This document shows, piece after piece, positions 1 through 5,880 of a DNA stretch of 14,210 nucleotides (its first letter is position 1; every line of letters starts with the position of its first letter). The translations under genes were made by a program, and so were the position numbers. The notes beneath the pieces were generated by a model, which made no database searches, was not told where the DNA came from, and saw only the letters and a list, made by a program, of their open reading frames with translations. Source of the stretch: Davidsoniella eucalypti (lineage: Eukaryota > Ascomycota > Sordariomycetes > Microascales > Ceratocystidaceae). The stretch covers positions 1 to 14,210 of the forward strand of contig RMBW01000299.1 in NCBI GenBank assembly GCA_004009845.1. Direction: 5' to 3'.

Positions 1-1
1 A

Positions 2-181
2 GTGATTCCCAAGTTTGTCGATATCACGGTTGATCAGTGTGTCCCAGAGTTTGAAAGATGTTCTCCTTGATTTTTTTTCTATTGATGTACCCCAGTGGTT
101 GCAAATAGAGATGCATACTCTTTTTTCAAGAGCCTCCTTTGCAAGCTTATCCACTACTCATTTTCCTTCTATCCCGACATG
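2..181 (-). pseudogene. RNase H domain relic, probably from a non-LTR retrotransposon
   Basis: Read on the minus strand from 181 downwards, the translation begins HVGIEGK, meets a stop, and continues VVDKLAKEALEKR. This resembles the last conserved block of RNase H domains (pattern HVGIxGNExxDxLAKxA) that many non-LTR retrotransposons carry after the reverse transcriptase. About 40 further codons stay open to the left edge. The in-frame stop sits where the Asn-Glu of the motif is expected, and a stop also lies just upstream, so this is a dead fragment. A host RNase H-like gene is possible but less likely next to stacked transposons. The identification rests on one motif. Confidence 0.4.
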
Positions 182-182
182 G

Positions 183-346
183 TGTTATGAAATAACACTC
201 GCAGAAAACCCTCCGCATGAAGCTTAGACTTGATGGTACAGTCTTGCACCTTTCAATTTTGGTGACAACGATTCATGCATTGAGGCTTCGACGGATGTTA
301 CGAAAAATAACAGTCGCAGAACCTCCGCAATGAAACTTAGACTTGA
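183..346. repeat. Pair of 51-bp direct repeats in the left flank
   Basis: Positions 183-233 and 296-346 are two imperfect copies of one 51-bp sequence, separated by 62 bp. Each copy begins with a small inverted repeat (TGTTAT...ATAACA in the first, TGTTA...TAACA in the second) and ends in CTTAGACTTGA. The last three bases of the second copy coincide with the first three of the LTR of element A. No gene is visible in 184-343. The source is unknown; it could be a tandem repeat of the host or part of an older element. Confidence 0.6.
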
Positions 347-522
347 CACGAACTAGGAAGAGGCAATGGCAAGCAATCTAGAGTAAAGACTTCGATGATA
401 CCGATGAAGGAGAAAGACTAATATCTGTTGGAAATACGGCGGGAATAGGTCCCTATTTATAAACCGTTTATCTGGCTAAGTATCTTACTTAGCAAATACC
501 AACTGGGCCTTAGCCCCTGACA
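344..522 (-). repeat. 3' LTR of element A
   Basis: This 179-bp sequence is nearly identical to 5349-5527 and similar to 7857-8034. On the minus strand it begins TGTCAGGGGC and ends GTTCGTGTCA, giving the usual TG...CA ends. It holds a dyad at 474-493, a TATA box at 454-461 and the presumed transcript start near 405. Against the LTR of insert C it shows four single-base length differences and no substitution. One of these removes a T from the 11-nt self-primer, leaving 10 nt at 396-405. A polypurine tract at 527-540 marks this as the 3' LTR. Confidence 0.9.
454..461 (-). promoter_or_regulatory. TATA box in LTR of A
   Basis: The minus strand reads TATAAATA, a consensus TATA box. It lies about 50 nt upstream of ATCGGTATCA, the expected 5' end of the transcript. 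The same box is present in the other LTRs. Confidence 0.65.
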
Positions 523-568
523 TTAGCCCCCCCCCCTCTCGGATGCTAACTATAATCTAAAACTAATA
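523..568 (-). other. Polypurine tract and 3' untranslated region of element A
   Basis: On the minus strand 540-527 reads GAGAGGGGGGGGGG, followed by CTAA and the LTR. A purine run just inside the 3' LTR is the usual primer site for plus-strand DNA synthesis. The same arrangement, GAGGGGGGAGGGGG then CTAA, is present in element B, which supports it. The remainder, up to the pol stop, is a short A/T-rich stretch with no further feature. Confidence 0.75.
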
Positions 569-3500
569 CTAAAATACATTTTGCGCTAATAATGGGGATG
601 GTGGGTGGGTGAAAAATGAGGCCCCCCCCGTAGGGGTGCATGAAACGGGCCCCCCTGTCTTAGGTAGGAAGTCAGCTGATGCTGCTCCAATTAGCGCGCG
701 GTCTAAGAATATGCGCCATGCGAGGGTGTCTTCGATATGTTTCACTGGTTCCCAAGTAGGGTCCTGGTAACCAGACCATTTAACCAGTGCTTGTTCATGC
801 CCACGGTATTTCCGTTGGCGGACAATTTCTTCCACGCGGAATTCTCCTTCGGCTATAGCGTCGTCTCCGTATGCTTCCTCCCTTGAGACAGCCTCAGGTT
901 CGTCGTCTTGGATGACCTGTGAGGGCAGGGGGTTAGTCCCTGCGTGTCGTACCTTGCTGATGTGGAAGACTGGGTGGACTAGGCCTGGAATGTTAAGTCG
1001 GACTGCGTGGGTGCCTATCAGGCCTGTAACCGTGTAGCGGCGAGCTAGCCAATCTAGCTTCTTAGAGGGTCTTTCAGAAGCGATGTTTTCGCATTTCAGG
1101 AGCACTACGTCTCCTATCTGAAACTGGGAGGCTGGCTGGCGGCGGCGGTTAGCTGCTGTCTCCTGATAATCCTGTGCTGACGCCATGGCAACCTGTGCGA
1201 AACTGGTGGCGTCGCGGATTTTGTCTAGGAAGGCCTGGGCGTCGTGTACCGGGGACTGCGTAGAGGATGGTTCGCTAGTGGGAGATGGCTCGATGATGTC
1301 CATGTTGTAACCGTGTGTCGCGAAGAAGGGGGAGATGGCCGTGCTGGAGACGGTGCGGTTGTTTAGGGCGATCTGTGCTTGTGGAAGGAGATCCGCCCAG
1401 TTGTCCTGGGCGAAGGAACAGAAGATCCTGAGGAAGGTTTCAATCTCCTGGTTGCTTCGCTCCTGGGCACCGTCGGTTTGGGGGTGAAAGGCCGTAGAGA
1501 GGCGACGTTTGATGTTGAGACGGCGGCATGCTTCTCCCCAGAATAGTGATGTGAACTGGGGGCCGCGGTCTGACACGATGGCTGAGGGAAAACCGTGGTG
1601 TGCGAATACGTGGGTGAATAGGGCGTCAGCTGTTGCTTTCGCGGAGGTGTCTGACATGGGGATAAGGATCTGCGACTTGGAGAGTCTGTCGGTGACGCCG
1701 AGGATGAATGTGCAGTGCTTGGAAGGTGGTAAGGGGCCAATGAAGTCCATGGCTAGCTCGGTCCAGTGGCGGTCTGGAACAGGAAGGGGTTTCAAGAGTC
1801 CGCGCTTTTGTTCCCGCCAATACTTGCTTTTACCGCATGTAGTGCAGTTGGCTACGAATTGGCGTACATCGTTGGTGAGTCCTGGCCAGGAGTATTCCCG
1901 TGAAACTAGGTCCCGTGTGATTTCGCGGCCAGGGTGTCCAGACAAGTGTGAGTCGTGGATAGTCTGGATCAGCTTGGTGCGGAAGGGTTCAAAGCGAGGG
2001 ATCCATAGTCTGTTGCGCCAGCGTAGGAGGCCTCTGTCGTCGATGGAACATTCGCTGATTTGCCATTGGAGGCCCCATGCTGAGGGGAATGATCTGGCGC
2101 CATCGAGGACAAGGGATCGTGCAAGCCACCATCTATTATTGGTCTGCAGGGCTTGTGTCCATAGTGAGGTAAGGTCGGCGTCCCCGAAGGGTGAGGGGAG
2201 AGTGGACTGTGTGGCTATGTCGTCTGAGGGAACGTCGGCGTCCGGGATGTTGGACCAAAGGGCGTTGACAACTACTAGGTTGTCCCCTACTGTTGCGGGG
2301 GCGAGGAGTTGGTGTACTCTACTCATGAGTCTGTCGTCACTGGCATCCTTGGGCATGTCCTGGTCCCTGCGCGATAGTGCGTCGGGGATCACTTGGTCAG
2401 TTCCAGGACGGTGTTTAAGTTCAAAGGAGAAGTCCGACAGTTCGTATCCCCAGCGGCGTTGTCTTTCCGCTAGGGACCTTTTGGTTCTGAAGAACTCCAG
2501 GTTGCGATGGTCGGTGAAGACCGTGAAGTGTATACCCAGTAGGAAGTGTCTCCATTGACGAATGGACCAGTAGATAGCCAGCATTTCCTTATCGTGAATG
2601 GGATAGTTGGATTCTGCTGGCGTGAGTTTCCTAGATAGGAAGGCAATGGGGTGGTGATGTCCGTCAGGGCCGCGCTGGGTGAGTTCAGCGCCTAGAGCAT
2701 AGCCTGAGGAGTCCGCGGAGAGGATTGTTTCCCTGTCAGGGTCGTAGGGGGCTAGTAGCGGAGGAGAGATGAAGGCATCCTTGATGCTGTGGAAGGCCTG
2801 GTCGCAGGCAGGGGACCAAACAAAGGGGGTGTCCTTTTTAGTTAAGTTGGTTAATGGCGCAAGGGTGTCGGATATGCGCGGGACGAAGTCCCTATAGAAG
2901 TTTATGAAACCAATAAAGCGGCGGAGCTCGGTTAGTGTGTAGGGGCGCTCCCAATTACGAATGGCTTCAGTCTTTTCGGGGTCTGCCCTTATGCCGATAC
3001 CAGGGCCGACTAGGAAGCCTAGGAACTTGATCTCCTTGGCTGCGAACTCGCACTTCTTGATGTCGAGTTGGAGGTCGGCTTTGTCGAGGGCAGAGACTAT
3101 TTCCAGGACGAGGTTGCGATGGTCCTGGAGCGAGCCCTTAGAATAGATGCATACATCGTCAATGTAGGCGTCGCAGCTGATACCGTGCCATTTGTCGAGG
3201 ACTCCGTTGATGCGTCTCTGGAAGGCAGCAGGGGCGTTGGTTAAGCCGAAAGGGACGACGTTCCACTGGAAGGCACCCAGGGGTGTTCTAAAAGCTGTTA
3301 TGTGTTCGGAGCCTGGGGCTATGCGAATCCTGTGGAAGGCGGAGATGACGTCGACTTTCGAGACCCACTCGGAACTGGCGATGCGTTGGAGTGTTTCCCC
3401 CATAAGTGGCAGGGGGTACTTATCTTTGATGGAGGCGTCATTGACACCACGATAATCGATGCAGAAGCGTACGCCACCTCCTGGTTTATTGACGAACAGT

Positions 3501-3934
3501 ACGGACGAGCCATATTCGGAGTTGGCTGGTCCTATGAACTGAGACTGCTTGAGACCTTCCAGGGTCTTTTGTAATACTAGGAGTTCTGCGCGAGTTACTG
3601 GGTAGAGGGATTGTGTCGGAACGGTTGCACCTGGTTTCAGTTTAATCTCTAGGTCGATCCCTGGTCGATGCGGGGGCAGCGTTGTGGCTAATTTGGGATC
3701 GAAAGCCGAGGCAACAGGTTCTAACCAATCCGGCAGGTGAGGACGGGATTTCTCCTTGTGAGCAAGAGCGATCTTAATGTTCTCTAGCGAAGCTCTATAA
3801 ATATGCGGGTTATCCGCACTTCCACAGAGCTTGTAGAATTCCTCAGCAGTTAACTCTTCTGCTGGTAAGATCGTAATCTCCTGTGTCCTGGGCCTGAGCC
3901 GAACGTCATTATTTACTAACCATCTTTGTCCTAG
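569..3934 (-). CDS. pol: Pol of element A, main part: RT, RNase H, integrase, chromodomain
   Basis: An open frame of 1121 codons runs from the edge of insert C to the stop at 569; its first ATG is only at 3403 because the true start lies in the segment beyond C. Counting from 3934, the reverse transcriptase covers about residues 115-300 with YIDD at 257-260. RNase H follows at about 400-525 with the usual acidic residues. The integrase has an HHCC zinc site (His 660/663 and 667, Cys 697 and 700) and the triad Asp 730, Asp 789, Glu 825. The chromodomain is at about 1032-1080 with Phe, Trp and Tyr at the aromatic-cage positions. The last 40 residues do not match element B. The protein copies the element RNA and inserts the cDNA, inside Gag particles and then the nucleus. 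It cannot be made as one chain while C is present. Confidence 0.93.
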   Translation of the reverse strand, partial: LGQRWLVNNDVRLRPRTQEITILPAEELTAEEFYKLCGSADNPHIYRASLENIKIALAHKEKSRPHLPDWLEPVASAFDPKLATTLPPHRPGIDLEIKLKPGATVPTQSLYPVTRAELLVLQKTLEGLKQSQFIGPANSEYGSSVLFVNKPGGGVRFCIDYRGVNDASIKDKYPLPLMGETLQRIASSEWVSKVDVISAFHRIRIAPGSEHITAFRTPLGAFQWNVVPFGLTNAPAAFQRRINGVLDKWHGISCDAYIDDVCIYSKGSLQDHRNLVLEIVSALDKADLQLDIKKCEFAAKEIKFLGFLVGPGIGIRADPEKTEAIRNWERPYTLTELRRFIGFINFYRDFVPRISDTLAPLTNLTKKDTPFVWSPACDQAFHSIKDAFISPPLLAPYDPDRETILSADSSGYALGAELTQRGPDGHHHPIAFLSRKLTPAESNYPIHDKEMLAIYWSIRQWRHFLLGIHFTVFTDHRNLEFFRTKRSLAERQRRWGYELSDFSFELKHRPGTDQVIPDALSRRDQDMPKDASDDRLMSRVHQLLAPATVGDNLVVVNALWSNIPDADVPSDDIATQSTLPSPFGDADLTSLWTQALQTNNRWWLARSLVLDGARSFPSAWGLQWQISECSIDDRGLLRWRNRLWIPRFEPFRTKLIQTIHDSHLSGHPGREITRDLVSREYSWPGLTNDVRQFVANCTTCGKSKYWREQKRGLLKPLPVPDRHWTELAMDFIGPLPPSKHCTFILGVTDRLSKSQILIPMSDTSAKATADALFTHVFAHHGFPSAIVSDRGPQFTSLFWGEACRRLNIKRRLSTAFHPQTDGAQERSNQEIETFLRIFCSFAQDNWADLLPQAQIALNNRTVSSTAISPFFATHGYNMDIIEPSPTSEPSSTQSPVHDAQAFLDKIRDATSFAQVAMASAQDYQETAANRRRQPASQFQIGDVVLLKCENIASERPSKKLDWLARRYTVTGLIGTHAVRLNIPGLVHPVFHISKVRHAGTNPLPSQVIQDDEPEAVSREEAYGDDAIAEGEFRVEEIVRQRKYRGHEQALVKWSGYQDPTWEPVKHIEDTLAWRIFLDRALIGAASADFLPKTGGPVSCTPTGGASFFTHPPSPLLAQNVF

Positions 3935-5198
3935 AAGAGAGGAAGGCCTGGAAGCCGGTGTTCATGGGGAGGCATTCGAGGTACTTGGTGCGAACTTGTT
4001 CCTTGATCTCCGTCGACAGGGCGTTCATCGTGTACGCCAGCTGGTCTCTGGTTGAGTAGAAGCGGTAAGAGTCCACGAGGAATTTCTCGTTAAGCTCCAT
4101 CTTCCAGGTGGCGTAATCGAAGGTGCCGTCGAACTTGCGGACTGCGTCGATAACATCTTTGCGGCGGGCAAGCTGGTCGTCGCGAGGGGGTAGTAAGGCG
4201 ATCCCGTGAGCTGTAGGAGGGAATGCTGGTGTTGTTGTGAGCCTTTTCTCTGGAGGCGTGGGGGCGTGTTCGCGGATAGGGGCGAGACGTAGGTTGAGAG
4301 GTTTGAGTCTGTCCTCTAAGTCGTCGAGCTGGTTGAGGTCTACTAAGTTGTCGTTGGCTGGGTCTTCGTATTTGCCACCGAGGAGCTCGAGGATGTCTCG
4401 GCCTAGGTTGTCCAGTACTTCAGCAGTGCGTACAGGGTCCTTGAATTCGGGGGCTGAGCGTTCTGCCATGCCCTGGAGTGCGGCCATCTGGATCTCTGCG
4501 ACTTTGAAGTTGTGGTGGAACTGGAAGTCCCATCTTGGCGCAGTGGGTGATATCCATTCGGTTGGATCCAGTTGGGCTTTATCGAGGGCAGCTTGGTATT
4601 TGGCGGACAGAACTTCGAAGACGTCTGCTGTATCGTCGGAGTATGCGCCTGGCAGGGGGTGACCGCTTAGAGAGCGACGAGGGGCTTCGATTTTGACTTT
4701 AGGGGTGTTCTCCTTGGTGCGTATGGGGATGTCTTTGCTGGAGGACGCGCCGAAGCCGAGGATGTGAGGGTTGCTAAGAAATCGTGACAGAAGAATCTGG
4801 GCGCTGCGCGGGGACCTGAGGCTGCTTTGACCGGGCACAATGTGGCCGATTATATCCGTGGAGATGGACAAACAGTGCAGGTGGTCATGAAAGTGGGCAG
4901 CGTGTGCGAGGATGGCAGGGCCTGCGGGAAAGGGGCCAAGTAGTTTGGCCAGACGGGGTCGCTCAGAGCGTTTGAACAGGGCTAAATAGCACCAGCCCTG
5001 GTGTTTCCAGAGGCGTCTCTGGTGGAGAAAGGGGGTGACGACATGGCGCGGCTTGAAGGCCAGCAAGAAGCGGCGCGTGATGTCTAGCATGAAGTGGGTG
5101 AAGGCAATTGCGAGGAAAGCGAGGGCGAGACCTTCGGCGGTGCCGTGGTGGGCTCCAAGGATGGCAGCCCAGAGGTGAAGGAGGAGAAGTTGCAACAT
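3935..5198 (-). pseudogene. gag: Truncated gag in insert C
   Basis: This is the first 421 codons of a gag protein, starting at ATG 5196-5198, the first ATG of the frame. It matches residues 1-421 of the element A Gag almost perfectly, including the N-terminal hydrophobic stretch and the beginning of the capsid-like region. The frame is cut after FQAFLS and runs a few codons into pol sequence of A in a wrong frame before a stop. The rest of the capsid-like region and all zinc knuckles are missing, so it could not package RNA. Its value is that it preserves the gag start and leader that element A has lost from view. Confidence 0.87.
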
Positions 5199-5348
5199 GG
5201 TGCAAGTAAGGTGGACGCGTTTAGTCAGTGAGATAGCGAAGTGAGTGCACAGTAGGGTGCGAGTAGAGTGATGGTCACGAATAGCGTGAGAGAACAAGGT
5301 GCACAGTAGGGTGCGAAGAACGAGAACGATGGTAGATCGGTATCAAAA
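5199..5348 (-). other. Leader (5' untranslated region) of insert C
   Basis: This stretch joins the LTR to the gag ATG. It contains the primer binding site next to the LTR and two identical 18-bp copies of GTGCACAGTAGGGTGCGA (as read on the plus strand) at 5245-5262 and 5299-5316, 54 bp apart. The gag frame is open upstream to about 5297 but has no ATG there, so I take it as untranslated. Leaders of such elements usually hold packaging and dimerisation signals; no specific one is recognised here. Confidence 0.65.
5336..5348 (-). promoter_or_regulatory. Self-primer type primer binding site
   Basis: Directly after the LTR the minus strand reads TT followed by TTGATACCGAT. These 11 bases are the exact complement of ATCGGTATCAA, found inside the LTR at 5411-5401, where the transcript is expected to start. 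Tf1 of fission yeast primes reverse transcription by folding the first 11 nt of its mRNA onto such a site. The usual tRNA-type site, starting TGG, is absent. The two T between LTR and site match the short spacer often seen there. Confidence 0.72.
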
Positions 5349-5458
5349 TGACACGAACTAGGAAGAGGCAATGGCAAGCAATCTAGAGTAAAGACTTCGA
5401 TTGATACCGATGAAGGAGAAAGACTAATATCTGTTGGAATACGGCGGGAATAGGTCCC

Positions 5459-5466
5459 TATTTATA
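5459..5466 (-). promoter_or_regulatory. TATA box in LTR of C
   Basis: The minus strand reads TATAAATA, 48 nt upstream of the A of ATCGGTATCAA. That A follows a C, a common initiator context, so 5411 is a plausible transcription start and the 5' border of the R region. Confidence 0.65.
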
Positions 5467-5477
5467 ACCGTTTATCT

Positions 5478-5498
5478 GGCTAAGTATCTTACTTAGCC
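5478..5498. promoter_or_regulatory. U3 dyad in LTR of C
   Basis: GGCTAAGTA and TACTTAGCC form a perfect 9-bp inverted repeat around TCT. It lies just upstream of the TATA box. The A copy (474-493) has lost one C of the arm. Element B keeps the dyad with changed arms (7988-8003). It may be an activator site or, in the 3' end of the RNA, a hairpin. Confidence 0.5.
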
Positions 5499-5527
5499 AA
5501 ATACCAACTGGGCCTTAGCCCCTGACA

Positions 5528-5875
5528 AATTATGTCTTCGGACTGGCCGGGAACCACGTAGGCCCAAATGGTTTCCGTGTGGCCGTTGATGGTCAGGGGG
5601 AGTTCGGCGATGGTGTCGATGAGCGGGGGGTTGTCCAGCGTAGTGACTTGGACAATGACCCGCTCAGAGATAGGGTGCGTGGCGGTGGCGAGGTGGAGGA
5701 GACGCGGGGGAATGACGGCGACGGTAAGGCATCCGCTGTCGACGAGGGCTTTTGTGGCGTAACTACCTAAACGAATGTCTAAATAATTTCCTAAAGCCCC
5801 CATCTCAGTTTCAACTATTCTATCACCGATTAATCCCCCCTGGTCGGGGCGCGATTTATCCCGACTATCTAAAAA
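5528..5875 (-). CDS. pol: Pol of element A, protease part (cut by insert C)
   Basis: This is the 5' end of the pol frame. It is read in the -1 frame relative to gag from the frameshift site at 5875-5871 and stays open to the border of C. An in-frame ATG occurs at 5801-5803, but about 24 residues upstream of it (FLDSR..PD..IGDRIV) are conserved in element B, so translation probably enters by frameshifting. Aspartic protease is shown by ALVDSGC, with Asp 22 counted from that ATG; retroviral-type proteases act as dimers with one such Asp each. It would cut Gag and Gag-Pol in the particle. After PGQSEDII the frame meets the LTR of C and ends at a stop at 5489, 12 residues into the insert. The continuation of the same frame is at 3934. 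Confidence 0.85.
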
Positions 5876-5880
5876 TCCAT
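5843..5880 (-). promoter_or_regulatory. Gag-pol -1 frameshift signal of element A
   Basis: Gag ends GAT TTT TAG. The five T (5875-5871) allow a tRNA on UUU to slip back one base, turning UUU UAG into UUU UUA and opening the pol frame. Three bases after the stop a hairpin can form: GTCGGG (5865-5860) with CCCGAC (5848-5843) around an 11-nt loop. Element B has the same slip site, spacing and a 7-bp version of the hairpin. Confidence 0.7.

Larger units (their letters stand above)
3935..5527 (-). mobile_element. Insert C: 5'-terminal fragment of an A-family element inside pol of A
   Basis: On the minus strand this 1593-bp insert is a complete LTR (5527-5349), a 150-nt leader (5348-5199) and gag up to codon 421, where it stops abruptly. 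Pol of A is interrupted exactly between the codons for Ile (5528-5530) and Leu (3932-3934); element B has the same residues adjacent (EDIILGQRW), so no pol codon was lost. No target-site duplication is visible. Gag of C and gag of A differ at about 10 of 1264 aligned positions with no length change. The fragment lacks the rest of gag, pol and the 3' LTR and could not move on its own. Confidence 0.87.
5349..5527 (-). repeat. LTR of insert C (5' LTR)
   Basis: A 179-bp LTR with TG...CA ends on the minus strand. Pol sequence of A abuts one side at 5528, and the primer binding site and gag leader abut the other, so it is a 5' LTR. It includes a 9-bp-stem dyad (5478-5498), the TATA box (5459-5466) and the presumed transcript start at 5411 with the intact 11-nt self-primer. 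It differs from the LTR of A only by four single-base insertions or deletions that cancel in length. Confidence 0.9.

Noticed and set aside
15..227. Plus-strand open frame of 70 codons in the left flank
   Set aside because: The opposite strand of the same stretch carries a recognisable RNase H motif, which explains it better.
1509..2558. Long plus-strand open frame of 349 codons inside pol of A
   Set aside because: It lies antisense to the RNase H and integrase region, shows no recognisable domain, and is not kept at the same length in element B, where the matching stretch is split. It is a by-product of codon use in pol.
4237..4662. Plus-strand open frames repeated at 4237-4662 and 6893-7318
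   Set aside because: They are antisense to the same part of gag in C and A; their similarity only reflects the duplication of gag.
5199..5297. N-terminal extension of gag in insert C
   Set aside because: The frame is open but contains no ATG, only a TTG at 5295-5297, and consists of leader with direct repeats.
5245..5316. CRISPR-like spaced repeat
   Set aside because: Only two copies exist, in the leader of a eukaryotic retroelement.
5320..5348. tRNA-type primer binding site
   Set aside because: The sequence after the LTR does not start with TGG and resembles no tRNA 3' end that I recognise, while the self-complement to the LTR is exact.
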